NCBI GenBank assembly: GCA_017469025.1
Contig: JAFUHD010000103.1
Location: forward strand, 1 to 49,688
Length of the DNA: 49,688 bases
Source of the DNA: Clostridia bacterium
GTDB lineage: Bacteria; Bacillota; Clostridia; Christensenellales; Aristaeellaceae
Reading direction: 5' to 3'
Part shown: positions 7,450-15,715 of the stretch, piece after piece
Layout of the letters: the number at the start of each line of letters is the position of its first letter
Position numbering within the stretch: position 1 is the stretch's first letter
The notes under the pieces: model-generated
Database searches by the model: none
What the model was told of the DNA's origin: nothing
Seen by the model: the letters and a program-made list of their open reading frames with translations, nothing else
Made by a program: the position numbers and the translations under genes

Positions 7450-8685
7450 TTATTCCTGAAGTGCAGCATTGCTGGTGCTTACGCAGACAGCCATCGCATC
7501 ATTGGCATCCATACCGCCGGCAACAGAGATGGCAGCATCCTGCAGCGCATTGCGGACAGCATAGGAACCGGTAATGCTCGGAAGAGCGCCGGCAACATCC
7601 AGGTTATCCTGCACAGCTTTGAGGCTTTCCGGAAGAGAGGCTGCAAATGCAGCATACGCTTCGCTGTTCTGGGTGGTTCCATACGGGGACAGTGCATTCA
7701 TGGCAGCTGCCCAGTCAGCATTCACTTCCGGCGTCAGGAAATACTTGATGAACATATAAGCGCCACGATCGGAAGCCTCGTCCTTGGTGAAGACAATGGG
7801 ACCGCGGTTCCAGGACGGGAACCAGGCAACATCAATGGCCTTCGGCATCGGAGCAACCGCATACTCGAATCCATCCGGAACAATGTACGGTGCGCCTGCG
7901 CAGGAACCGAGATAGCATGCAACCAGCTGGGCATTAAAGTCATTGGACCAGTAATCACCCGTCGGATTGAGGGCAAAGTAGCCTGCCTGGCAGTTATCGC
8001 CAAACCACTTCAGCCAGGACTTGGCGGTATCGGTGTCAAACAGAACAGACTTGTTCTCAACATCGATGTAGCCCGAACCGGACTGAATCATGAGAGACTG
8101 CATCATATCGGTAAGAGAGTCGGCTGCAAAACCGGCGATGCCCTTCTTCTCATAGATGGTCTTGGAAACTTCGGCAATGCCTTCCCAGGTGGTGGGAACA
8201 GACAGTCCAAGTTCATCAAACAGGGTCTTGTTGTAGAAAAGGATAGGACCGGTGGTAACGGCCGGAAGCGCATGCATGCCGCCGTCAATGAAACCGGTGG
8301 TCTCCGTCTTGATCGCCTCAGGCAGAGAATTATAGATGTCTGCCATGCCGATTTCCGGATCAAATACGTACTTGCTCAAATCAACGCAGAGTCCGTCCTT
8401 GACATAGTCAGCAGCGGTAGAAGCATAGTTGATGATAATGTTCGGTCCAACGCCATTGGCAACAGCATTGTAAACACTGTCGAGGAATCCGGAATACGTC
8501 TGGGATTCTACGACTACTTCGTATTCATTCTGGCTTGCGTTAAAGTCTGCAGCATACTTTTCAAGTGCAGCCTGCTGTGCATCAGTAAAGGTGTGCCAGA
8601 TGGTAACAGTCGTCGCGGCCTGTGCAGATGCAAACATCGCGATTGCAAATGTCAGTACCAGAGCCATGCAGATGATTTTCTTCAT
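7450..8685 (-). CDS. Extracellular sugar-binding protein of the ABC importer (family 1, UgpB-like)
   Basis: Exported solute receptor. The signal peptide is MKKIICMALVLTFAIAMFAS followed by AQA and a probable signal peptidase I cut before ATTVTIWHTF. There is no lipobox cysteine, which is unusual for a Gram-positive receptor. Mature-protein features are TIWHTFTDAQQAALEKYAAD, a cluster-B type fold length of about 390 residues, and YWSNDFNAQLVACYLGS in the hinge area. The start is the ATG at 8685, with GGAGGA 8 bases before it. It is first in the operon. The opening resembles UgpB-type glycerophosphodiester or oligosaccharide binders, but substrate assignment is not possible. Confidence 0.92.
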   Translation of the reverse strand: MKKIICMALVLTFAIAMFASAQAATTVTIWHTFTDAQQAALEKYAADFNASQNEYEVVVESQTYSGFLDSVYNAVANGVGPNIIINYASTAADYVKDGLCVDLSKYVFDPEIGMADIYNSLPEAIKTETTGFIDGGMHALPAVTTGPILFYNKTLFDELGLSVPTTWEGIAEVSKTIYEKKGIAGFAADSLTDMMQSLMIQSGSGYIDVENKSVLFDTDTAKSWLKWFGDNCQAGYFALNPTGDYWSNDFNAQLVACYLGSCAGAPYIVPDGFEYAVAPMPKAIDVAWFPSWNRGPIVFTKDEASDRGAYMFIKYFLTPEVNADWAAAMNALSPYGTTQNSEAYAAFAASLPESLKAVQDNLDVAGALPSITGSYAVRNALQDAAISVAGGMDANDAMAVCVSTSNAALQE

Positions 8686-8742
8686 GATCTGTTCCTCCAA
8701 AAAATGAAAAATAGTGGATTAGGCACGAAAAGAAGCAATCTA

Positions 8743-8766
8743 TGGAAAAGCGTTACCGCTTTGCCA
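8743..8766. promoter_or_regulatory. Operator-like palindrome upstream of the ABC importer
   Basis: The 24-base site reads TGG-x-AAAGCG-TTAC-CGCTTT-x-CCA, an almost perfect inverted repeat about 60 bases before the importer start. The symmetry and location suit a LacI/GntR-type repressor or catabolite control, but no regulator gene is nearby and the site does not clearly match the CcpA cre consensus. Confidence 0.5.
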
Positions 8767-8772
8767 TCGTAA

Positions 8773-9585
8773 TTATTGACCATGTCTTTTGTTATAGACA
8801 GGACCAAGATCAGAATAGCGTCTTGTGATCCATCTGCAGATTCCATCAAGACCAGGATAGATCATACGCTCCGAAATATTGATGTAGTCAAGTTTGTCCC
8901 GAACTTCCAGCTTAACTTCCTTCGGGATGATGAAACGGATACAGTCTATCTGATGTTTGCTCAGAATCTCATCAAGCAACACTGATGGATCACTGACAAC
9001 TGAAAACAGCGCATACTGATTGGCTATCCGGTCAATCATGGATGACGGTTCAAAGAACAGCGCAAAAGGTTCATCCGTCATAAGAGCAAGATCTTCCAAC
9101 ATAGGCGCTGCTTTCTCAAGCATCCCGATGGAAAAAATATTGCTGCTTGTCTTTTCCAGACGTTTCCGCAGTTCTTTAGGAAGAAACGGCTTGAAATCCG
9201 GTACATTCAGACAGAAAATCACGCCATCACGATCATACTTTGATATATCTTCCGTTGCAAAATGTGCTGCAACCAGAGGTGAATAGGTCCAGTCAAGCAG
9301 CCGTGTCGGCAATCCGTGATGCTGGGCAACCGTAAGCAGTTTCCATGTCTCCGTATAATCTGCCAGTTCTGCATATCCGTATTTCCGGAAACTGCGCAGC
9401 ACCTGGAATTCAAGTGAAAGATCATGGCCGCATATTCTGTTCAGCGATGGTGTCAAAGACCAGTCGAGATCGCTGCATCCCCGATAAATCCGACTGTCCC
9501 GATACCGCTTAACCTTCTCATCCCACACATCATCAAAAACAGCCTTTTGAAGATCATCCCAGTTCTGCAAGACAATATCCCGCAT
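8773..9585 (-). CDS. FRG-domain protein
   Basis: A stand-alone FRG protein of 270 residues. The naming motif appears as SRIYRGCSDLDWSLTPSL (about residues 32-49). The conserved core HHGLPTRLLDWTYSPLVAAH follows at about residue 89, then FATED and the VIFCLN strand. FRG domains often occur in phage, toxin and defence neighbourhoods, but their biochemical activity is not settled, so I give no function. No signal peptide or membrane segment is present. It stands as a separate cistron between the methyltransferase and the ABC importer; the Shine-Dalgarno is weak. Confidence 0.85.
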   Translation of the reverse strand: MRDIVLQNWDDLQKAVFDDVWDEKVKRYRDSRIYRGCSDLDWSLTPSLNRICGHDLSLEFQVLRSFRKYGYAELADYTETWKLLTVAQHHGLPTRLLDWTYSPLVAAHFATEDISKYDRDGVIFCLNVPDFKPFLPKELRKRLEKTSSNIFSIGMLEKAAPMLEDLALMTDEPFALFFEPSSMIDRIANQYALFSVVSDPSVLLDEILSKHQIDCIRFIIPKEVKLEVRDKLDYINISERMIYPGLDGICRWITRRYSDLGPVYNKRHGQ

Positions 9586-9739
9586 TCAAAGCATCCGTTC
9601 TAGTGTTCTTTTTCTTGGTTAAAAGAATGTCAGAGTGTACAACGATACGAACCAATCATACATCATACGCAGGCTTAATTCAAGTATCCGAAAAAAAAGT
9701 TATATCCAAATCAGGCATCGGAAATGATTTTTTTATGCA

Positions 9740-10576
9740 TCATTCAGTCCTGAAATCAGCAGTCAGAATGTTGAGATCGATCGTAATCGTCTTTGAAGGA
9801 TGCACATAAAGCGCAGTCCGTTCATCTTCCATCAAATCCTGATTAAGCGGTGTCATGCGGACAAAGCTTTCCCAGATTTCAGGTATAATATTCATTGTTT
9901 CTGTTACGCGGTCAGCATCAATGCAATGCATCTGACTGCTCAGGTATTCCCCCGCTGCACTTTCCTGTCCTGCCGGCATGCCGCGCATTGCGCGGATTTC
10001 TGCAAGATATGAGGCACCAGGCGTAACCTTGATCAGAATGCCGTCAGGCTTAAGCACACGTCGGAACTCCGCATAATCCGCCGGTGAGAGAATATTCAGC
10101 AGTACATCAAATGTGTTGTCACAAAAAGGTAGACGGCGCATATCTGCTACACACCACAGTCCCTGACTGTCTGCAGCGGTCTCAACAGCATCCCTGCTGA
10201 TATCTGCACCGGCAAGTCTGCATCTGCTCCGCCTTTTCCTTATCTCTTTCAGATAATATCCGTCTCCACAACCTGCATCCAGCACAACTGCGTCATCCGG
10301 TATCTTTGAAATGATCTGATCCACGACTGCGTCATAATACCCGGCTTCAAGAACCCGGTGCCTTGCAGAAAACAGTTCCTTGTCATATACGCCAGATACA
10401 GGCCTGCTCAGGAAATTAAAGCAGCCTTTCCGGTTAACATTAACTGTGTGACCATTCCGGCATGCCAGCCCCGATTCAGTCCCATGGAACAATTCACCGC
10501 AGACGAGACACCGGCACCCGATTTCTTCAGCTGACTTTATCGCCTGCTTAAGCCGTTCACGCATTTCCTGAGTCAC
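9740..10576 (-). CDS. 23S rRNA (guanine-N1) methyltransferase, RlmA family
   Basis: S-adenosylmethionine-dependent methyltransferase probably acting on G745/G748 of 23S rRNA. It has an N-terminal zinc finger with Cys23-x2-Cys26 and Cys39-x3-His43 (CLVCGELF and CRNGH). The RlmA-type linker GCFNFLSR and YDKELFSARHRVLEAGYY come next. Motif I is VVLDAGCGDGYYL, and motif II-IV includes LAGADISRDA. The likely GTG start at 10576 overlaps the HAD gene by 20 bases, so the two are coupled. RlmA(I) and RlmA(II/TlrB) differ in target nucleotide, and the sequence alone does not decide between them. Confidence 0.85.
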   Translation of the reverse strand: MTQEMRERLKQAIKSAEEIGCRCLVCGELFHGTESGLACRNGHTVNVNRKGCFNFLSRPVSGVYDKELFSARHRVLEAGYYDAVVDQIISKIPDDAVVLDAGCGDGYYLKEIRKRRSRCRLAGADISRDAVETAADSQGLWCVADMRRLPFCDNTFDVLLNILSPADYAEFRRVLKPDGILIKVTPGASYLAEIRAMRGMPAGQESAAGEYLSSQMHCIDADRVTETMNIIPEIWESFVRMTPLNQDLMEDERTALYVHPSKTITIDLNILTADFRTE

Positions 10577-11303
10577 CGCCTGTCACAATATCTGCCAGTT
10601 CTCCGAGTGAATGCACGATTAAATCAACCGGTCTTCCATCCGGACCAGCTTCCTTATGATCCAGATAGCATGTTTTCATGCCAAAGCCGATTCCACCATC
10701 CATATCAGAAGTCAGGGAATCGCCAACCATAAGTACCTCTCCAGGCTTAACCTGCGGTTTTCCACAACGGAGCCGGCCTTCATTCATTTCATTCATTGCC
10801 GTCTTAAAAAAGCGTGGATCCGGCTTTGCGCATCCGATGCGCTGAGAGACAAAGAAATATGTAAAGTGGTCCGCAAATCCAGCAAGTGTCAGTCTCCGCC
10901 TCTGCTGCTCATACGGACCATTGCTGGCAACCCCGAGTTCATATCGGCATGCAAGTGTCTCAAGCAGTTTTCCTGCGCCAGGAACAGGTATAGCGCTGTT
11001 TAACAGTTTCTGACGAAAAAACTGTTCCATCTGTGAACCATCAAACGCTATACCAATCCGTTCCAAAATCCGTTTCCATCTTACGGCAAACAGTTCCTGC
11101 TGTGTAATCTCCCCGCGTTCCAGCTGTTTCCAAAGAATATCATTTATTTCTTTGAAATATTCAAACATCCAGGGCTCGTACTCCGGCAGGCCAAACTGAC
11201 AAAACCCTTCCCTCATGGTTTCAACAACACAGGCATCAAAGTCGAGAACAGTCCCGTCTATATCCAGAAGCACAACTTCAATCGTATCAAGAAACGTGCG
11301 CAA
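10557..11303 (-). CDS. HAD-superfamily hydrolase, YjjG-like nucleotidase/phosphatase
   Basis: Haloacid-dehalogenase phosphatase with the nucleophile motif VVLLDIDGTVLDFD (Asp x Asp), a helical C1 cap, motif II LGVASNGPYEQ, motif III lysine in the KPDPRFFK stretch, and motif IV VGDSLTSDMDGGIGFGM. The YjjG branch hydrolyses nucleoside monophosphates, including damaged pyrimidines. I infer that branch from length (248) and motif spacing only. The start appears to be TTG at 11303 with GGGAGA 9 bases upstream. It lies between the 88-aa gene and rlmA on one transcript. Confidence 0.85.
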   Translation of the reverse strand: MRTFLDTIEVVLLDIDGTVLDFDACVVETMREGFCQFGLPEYEPWMFEYFKEINDILWKQLERGEITQQELFAVRWKRILERIGIAFDGSQMEQFFRQKLLNSAIPVPGAGKLLETLACRYELGVASNGPYEQQRRRLTLAGFADHFTYFFVSQRIGCAKPDPRFFKTAMNEMNEGRLRCGKPQVKPGEVLMVGDSLTSDMDGGIGFGMKTCYLDHKEAGPDGRPVDLIVHSLGELADIVTGGDSGNA

Positions 11304-11321
11304 CAGTTCACTTCTCCCATC

Positions 11322-11588
11322 TTAAAAACGCATACGCTTGCGTCTTTCGTTGGCCTCACAATATCCGCAGGAAAAGTCCTCAGGAAACCAGAAACCAAGC
11401 CGTTTACACCGTCCGGGAAAGGTAGCGCCTTCCATGCGGACATACGACGGACACTCACCGCATAGTACACTTTTCAAAGCCTTTATCTGACCGACTTTCT
11501 CTATCAGCACGGACAGACACTCTTCTGAATCTGGTGCTTCTGAAAGACAATGTTCAATCTCTGAAATTGAAATCAGTTTTCTGGTCAT
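11322..11588 (-). CDS. Small cysteine-rich protein (88 aa), probable zinc ribbon
   Basis: A strong GGAGG precedes the ATG at 11588. The N-terminal half is acidic and helical (ISISEIEHCLSEAPDSEE). The C-terminal half carries LCGECPSYVR, GRCKRLGFWF and FSCGYCEANERRKRM, that is CxxC ... C ... CxxC spacing typical of a small zinc-binding ribbon. Similar ribbons occur in phage-derived and accessory Firmicutes proteins. Function unknown. It is followed after 18 bases by the HAD phosphatase on the same strand. Confidence 0.7.
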   Translation of the reverse strand: MTRKLISISEIEHCLSEAPDSEECLSVLIEKVGQIKALKSVLCGECPSYVRMEGATFPGRCKRLGFWFPEDFSCGYCEANERRKRMRF

Positions 11589-11634
11589 CCAGTCACCTCC
11601 AATTTCGTACAGCGTGATATATCATCCGGATGAT

Positions 11635-12519
11635 TCAATGACTTCTGCCGGTACAAACATGCCGAATCATACAGCAGAGCACAACACCGCACCCGGTCAG
11701 TGCACTACACAACAGCAAATATACAGCCGGGGCCGGAATAATCGTTATTTTATCCAGTGCAAACTCAGCAAAAACTGAAACACCAACCATTATCAGTACT
11801 GCAGCCACAGACTGTATCATCATTTTACGGCTGTTTCTTGGAATTAAGAGAGCCATTAGAAGAAGCAGTACAGCGCATTCCACCTGTTGAACACGGACAA
11901 AGCCGATGCGCAGTGTTTCTGCCCGCAGACTCTCAAGAAAAATCTGTGCAAGCATGAACCGGCACGCACTGATCCAAAATCTGCATCCACTTCCAGAAGA
12001 GGTTCTGGGCATCAAACAGAATATACAAAGTGCAGCAAGTCCTTCAAACAGAAAAACTGCCAGGTGAAACTGGTTGTACATATCAGCGATGCACAATGGA
12101 AAAAACTGCAACTGCGGCTCAAAGACCAGGGCTCCCCATCCAAAGTCAGATGCTCCCTCGGCAAAACGCGCAATCACAACAGCAGCCAAAGAAGCAGGTG
12201 TTATCACATCAAGTCCAAGCCTGACCGGCACCTTTGTAATGAATGCGGCGACTGCCGTCCCCAGCACAATCCCCAGAAGGGTTCCCATCATGGAATGATC
12301 ATAGGGAAGCAGACTCAGGAATCCACGCATCCGCGTCATAAATCCGCCAAATAAAAAGACATTTCCCCTGGACAGACAAAAAGCAGACATTGCCGACAGT
12401 ATGCATGCCAGGGCAAAAAAGCGCACCGGCAGATGCTGTCTGTGAACGCCCAGGAAAAAAAGGAGCAGGTAAATGACCAGAGCCGCTGCTAAACCTGCCC
12501 AGTATAAGCCGTTCATCAT
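11635..12519 (-). CDS. Polytopic membrane protein resembling a degenerate prolipoprotein diacylglyceryl transferase
   Basis: 294 residues, about eight hydrophobic segments. The central stretch aligns by eye with the true Lgt in this window: SMMGTLLGIVLGTAVAAF corresponds to the Lgt GGIIGGLLAAK helix, VIARFAEGASDFGWG to AIGRWGNYINMEAYG, and LQFFPLCIADMY to LQFFPFAVEIP. The Arg of the Lgt RxGN motif is kept but the Gly-Asn is not, and the H-bearing loop is missing. I infer a pseudo-Lgt, perhaps with a changed role in lipoprotein handling. It overlaps the upstream gene by four bases (ATGA). Confidence 0.7.
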   Translation of the reverse strand: MMNGLYWAGLAAALVIYLLLFFLGVHRQHLPVRFFALACILSAMSAFCLSRGNVFLFGGFMTRMRGFLSLLPYDHSMMGTLLGIVLGTAVAAFITKVPVRLGLDVITPASLAAVVIARFAEGASDFGWGALVFEPQLQFFPLCIADMYNQFHLAVFLFEGLAALCIFCLMPRTSSGSGCRFWISACRFMLAQIFLESLRAETLRIGFVRVQQVECAVLLLLMALLIPRNSRKMMIQSVAAVLIMVGVSVFAEFALDKITIIPAPAVYLLLCSALTGCGVVLCCMIRHVCTGRSH

Positions 12520-13394
12520 TTGTCATCACCGGATACAGTAGTCGCAAAGTAGATAATATCACTGATCGGTCTCATATATTTCTGATCAATCGCATTGATC
12601 TTGTGTCCGCCGAAAAGCATGACTGTCGAATTTCCACCGTCAAGATTATAGGCATACTGTACACCCAGTGTTTGAATGAAATCGGTAAACTCCTGAAGAT
12701 CCAGTCCGCCGTCCTTGTTCTCCTCCGGCCCGTCTGCAACCACACATACATATTCCAGTTTGCCATGTTCCACCTGACATATGGCACACCGGCGGTGCTT
12801 TGTCTGTGAAAAATTATACTGGCCAACATATTCCGGATCCATGCGTTCGCCATCTATAATCATGCCGGGGCCAAAGTTGAAGGAATTGACAATTCCCTCT
12901 CCTTTGGGATCAAATTCCTTCGGTTCTCCGTTTTTGTGTGGCTTTATGATCGTAAAATCACCGTTCTCATCAATCAGAAGCACATCCCGACGATACATTG
13001 GCTGATTAAGATACATGGTCCCCTGACGGATCAGGTAACTGCCGCTCTGCATCTGATAAGAAAAATAATCGCCATTGATGGCAAGTACAGCGTTCACACG
13101 CTCAGCAATCGCATCTGCCGGTGCTGTCTGATCGCGGTCGAATGCGTATGCCGGCGCTGTACGCAGCTGAGATGGATCTGCAATGGTTATGCGTGCCACA
13201 TAACAGTTTGTCTTCTTATACTCTATGGTTTCAATCTCGATTTTGAGTGAATCATCCTCATACATCGTATCCGAAAGAAACGCTGATTCTGCCGGGTGCA
13301 TTCCACCGGAAAGATCAATTGGAAGTGACTGACAGGACCCTGCTACCGTTATCAGCAGCAGGGTCAGAAAAAGGACAATTGTATTTCGAATCAT
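12516..13394 (-). CDS. Exported phosphodiester glycosidase (NAGPA/DUF2233) domain protein
   Basis: The signal sequence MIRNTIVLFLTLLLITVAG is followed by SC, a plausible but imperfect lipobox. The NAGPA-like domain occupies about residues 75-290: VNAVLAINGDYFSY, GSYLIRQGTMY, FNFGPGMIIDG, RRCAICQVEHGKLEYV, YAYNLDGGNSTVMLFGG and RPISDIIYF are the conserved blocks, including the catalytic-type NGDYF and NLDGGNS. Members remove or process sugar phosphodiesters, often in capsule or wall polysaccharide metabolism. It is the second gene of an operon after the LRR protein, with a 6-base gap. Confidence 0.85.
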   Translation of the reverse strand: MIRNTIVLFLTLLLITVAGSCQSLPIDLSGGMHPAESAFLSDTMYEDDSLKIEIETIEYKKTNCYVARITIADPSQLRTAPAYAFDRDQTAPADAIAERVNAVLAINGDYFSYQMQSGSYLIRQGTMYLNQPMYRRDVLLIDENGDFTIIKPHKNGEPKEFDPKGEGIVNSFNFGPGMIIDGERMDPEYVGQYNFSQTKHRRCAICQVEHGKLEYVCVVADGPEENKDGGLDLQEFTDFIQTLGVQYAYNLDGGNSTVMLFGGHKINAIDQKYMRPISDIIYFATTVSGDDK

Positions 13395-13400
13395 GAACAG

Positions 13401-14261
13401 TTACTCCTCAAACGGTACATACACCGTCGTTCTGAAAAAATCATAAAGCGCAAAGTAGTGAGGATGTTCCCTCCAGGTTCCCGCAGTTGGTCCCCAGTCC
13501 CAGAAAAATTCACAGTCCGGCAGCGCTGCCAGTATTTCCTTTTTCTGCTCTTCCGGATAATTCATGAACTTCCCCAGCCAAAGCCGGTCAAGCCACTTCA
13601 TATCCATCAGCGGAGACAGGTCGAGAATCGGATTATTGGAAAGATTCAAATCCCGCAGACTGGTAAGACCGGCCAGCGGTGAGACATCCTTAATATGATT
13701 GCTGAAGAGCTCAAGATAAACCAGATGATGCAGATTGGCAATCGGCGAAATATCATGTATCTGATTCCGGCCGAGAATCAGTACCTCAAGATCGGGAAGA
13801 TCATTCAGAAAACTGATGTCGTCAATCCAGTTGTGGCCAAGATCCAGTGCTTTCAGCTTCTTACAGTATTTGAGGACATCAAAGTCCTTTTCCGTATGCG
13901 GAGGATTAGGACTGGAGCCATGAAGCGTTGAAAAAGCAGTCTGATCCGTACGGATTACATGTTCCCAGATATGGATTGTCCAGCCGAACGTAATATTGGG
14001 ATAGCGTTCAGACAGATAAGCCATATTTTCCTTGTTCAGTTTGCTGTTGTACATGTCCACCTGCGTAAGATTCGGCATCTGGTCAAGTGCCTGTACCAGC
14101 TGCTGAATATCTTCCACAAGGTTTTCTCCAAGATCAATTGAAACTGCCTGAGTATCGCAGATTATGCCACACACATTGATGGGTTCCGCCAAAGCATCGC
14201 CTATGCCTGCTGACAGGATCATGCACAGCAGCCAGACGGTAATAAAAACTGGTTTTGACAT
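13401..14261 (-). CDS. Exported leucine-rich-repeat protein
   Basis: 286 residues from the ATG at 14261. The signal peptide is MSKPVFITVWLLCMILSAGI then GDALA. An irregular N-terminal LRR (NLTQVDMYNSKLN) leads into four or five internalin-type 22-residue repeats: LKALDLGHNWIDDISFLNDL, LEVLILGRNQIHDISPIANL, LVYLELFSNHIKDVSPLAGL and LRDLNLSNNPILDLSPLMDM. No LPxTG anchor or C-terminal membrane segment is visible, so it is likely secreted or wall-associated by other means. A longer upstream open frame exists, but the promoter lies inside it and AAGGAG precedes this ATG. Likely role is binding; partner unknown. Confidence 0.88.
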   Translation of the reverse strand: MSKPVFITVWLLCMILSAGIGDALAEPINVCGIICDTQAVSIDLGENLVEDIQQLVQALDQMPNLTQVDMYNSKLNKENMAYLSERYPNITFGWTIHIWEHVIRTDQTAFSTLHGSSPNPPHTEKDFDVLKYCKKLKALDLGHNWIDDISFLNDLPDLEVLILGRNQIHDISPIANLHHLVYLELFSNHIKDVSPLAGLTSLRDLNLSNNPILDLSPLMDMKWLDRLWLGKFMNYPEEQKKEILAALPDCEFFWDWGPTAGTWREHPHYFALYDFFRTTVYVPFEE

Positions 14262-14345
14262 AATGTCACTTCTCCTTGCCACCGACCGGTAAAACAGACA
14301 CCAAGGCTCATCCATCATTATTCCTGTCCCCCATTCGGCATTGGA

Positions 14346-14374
14346 ATTGTAGTGGATTTCATACATGATGTCAA
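14346..14374 (-). promoter_or_regulatory. Promoter of the LRR / glycosidase / Lgt-like operon
   Basis: TTGACA (14374-14369), 17 bases, TACAAT (14351-14346), about 85 bases upstream of the LRR start. Its position supports the downstream start codon. Confidence 0.75.
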
Positions 14375-14466
14375 GATAAAGACTCAGTTGTCTATATGTT
14401 GTGGTTTTAAAGCCGGATGCCTTATCGACATCAAATTCCTTCATTGTGCTTTTTCTTTTTCCTTCC

Positions 14467-14496
14467 TTGACACTCAAGGAAGAAGCGCGATATACT
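14467..14496 (+). promoter_or_regulatory. Promoter of lgt-recX
   Basis: TTGACA (14467-14472), 18 bases, TATACT (14491-14496). The predicted transcript starts near 14503, about 30 bases before the lgt ATG, divergent from the LRR operon promoter. Confidence 0.75.
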
Positions 14497-14533
14497 TGCC
14501 CGCGAAATGTTTGCAGAAATTGGAGGCTTTTAT

Positions 14534-15715
14534 ATGCTCAGCCGACCTATGATCGACAGGATAGCCTTTGCCGGCATAAGCTACTATGCAATTCTGATTG
14601 TCCTCGGGATTGTCATTGGATATTTCATCAGTACCTCAAGAGCGCGCAAATACGGACTTCCTGAGGACACCATTCTGAATTTACTTCTCTGGGGAATCCC
14701 ACTCGGTATCATCGGTGCAAGACTTTACTATGTTTTTTTCAGGTTCAGCAACTACAGTGAAGATTTTCTTTCCATATTTAATATCCGCGAAGGCGGCCTT
14801 GCCATTTATGGAGGCATCATCGGCGGGCTGCTGGCTGCTAAAATTGTCTGTCGCCGTGAAAACATCCGTATGGCAGACCTTCTGGACGCTGTAGCTCCCT
14901 CCCTGCCCATCGCCCAGGCCATAGGCAGATGGGGCAACTATATCAATATGGAAGCATACGGCCTTAGAATTGAAGAAGAATCTCTGCAGTTTTTCCCGTT
15001 TGCCGTCGAAATTCCGGTTGGCTCACACTGGTACTGGCAGATGGCAACCTTCTTCTATGAATTCTGCTGGAACCTCATCGTTTTTCTGGTGATTTGGTTT
15101 ATTATTCAGAAAAACCGGAAGCAGAAAGGCGACATTTTCAGATGGTATGTCCTTCTCTACTGTGCAGGACGTGCTGTAATTGAAGGACTTCGCAACGATT
15201 CTCTCACTTTCATCAGTGAATTTGTGCGAATAAATCAGATTGTAGCCGGTCTGTGTGCGCTTGCCGTTATCATCATGTTCTTCCTTCGCATGCGCGACAG
15301 TTTCAGTCTGATCTTTATTCTCCCGGTCGTTACATCAGTGCTGGCCATCATTGAAGTTGCTCTCGGAGAATTCGAACGCAATGCGTACAGCGACCTGTTT
15401 CCTCTCTCTCAGGCCGGACTCCTGATCCTTGTCGCAGCATCTCTTGCAACACTCATCATCTGGAATTTTGACTGCGGTCATTTTGACTTCAAATGCATGA
15501 TTATGCTGCTGCCCAACATGTTCTTCCTCATTGCCCTCTTTGCCTTTGGTATTGGACGTGTCAATGAGGACAATACCTATTACGTAACATTCCGTCAGAT
15601 CGCTGCCATGAACCAGGTGATTCTGTCAGGTTATCTGCTCTGTTATCACTTTTGTCCCAGCAATCTGACCGTCATAGAACCTCAGAAAATGCGCAGGCGG
15701 GTTGTCCATGAGTAA
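14534..15715 (+). CDS. lgt: Prolipoprotein diacylglyceryl transferase with a C-terminal membrane extension
   Basis: Transfers diacylglycerol from phosphatidylglycerol to the lipobox cysteine of prolipoproteins. Lgt landmarks are REGGLAIYGGIIGG, PIAQAIGRWGNYINMEAYG (the RxGN motif with the essential Arg), WQMATFFYEFCWN and CAGRAVIEGLRNDSLTF (second essential Arg). Start at 14534, with GGAGG 8 bases upstream; an earlier ATG at 14507 lacks one. At 393 residues it is about 110 longer than usual: after residue 270 it carries three or four extra hydrophobic segments (SLIFILPVVTSVLAIIEVAL, AGLLILVAASLATLIIW, CMIMLLPNMFFLIALFAFG). The extension is not recognised. Confidence 0.93.
   Translation: MLSRPMIDRIAFAGISYYAILIVLGIVIGYFISTSRARKYGLPEDTILNLLLWGIPLGIIGARLYYVFFRFSNYSEDFLSIFNIREGGLAIYGGIIGGLLAAKIVCRRENIRMADLLDAVAPSLPIAQAIGRWGNYINMEAYGLRIEEESLQFFPFAVEIPVGSHWYWQMATFFYEFCWNLIVFLVIWFIIQKNRKQKGDIFRWYVLLYCAGRAVIEGLRNDSLTFISEFVRINQIVAGLCALAVIIMFFLRMRDSFSLIFILPVVTSVLAIIEVALGEFERNAYSDLFPLSQAGLLILVAASLATLIIWNFDCGHFDFKCMIMLLPNMFFLIALFAFGIGRVNEDNTYYVTFRQIAAMNQVILSGYLLCYHFCPSNLTVIEPQKMRRRVVHE

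Noticed and set aside
11887..12354. Plus-strand 155-residue ORF
   Set aside because: It is antisense to the Lgt-like membrane protein, with Lys/Gln/Ser-rich composition typical of a shadow frame and no ribosome site.
14262..14477. N-terminal extension of the leucine-rich-repeat protein
   Set aside because: A consensus promoter lies inside it, and a signal peptide with a Shine-Dalgarno starts at 14261.
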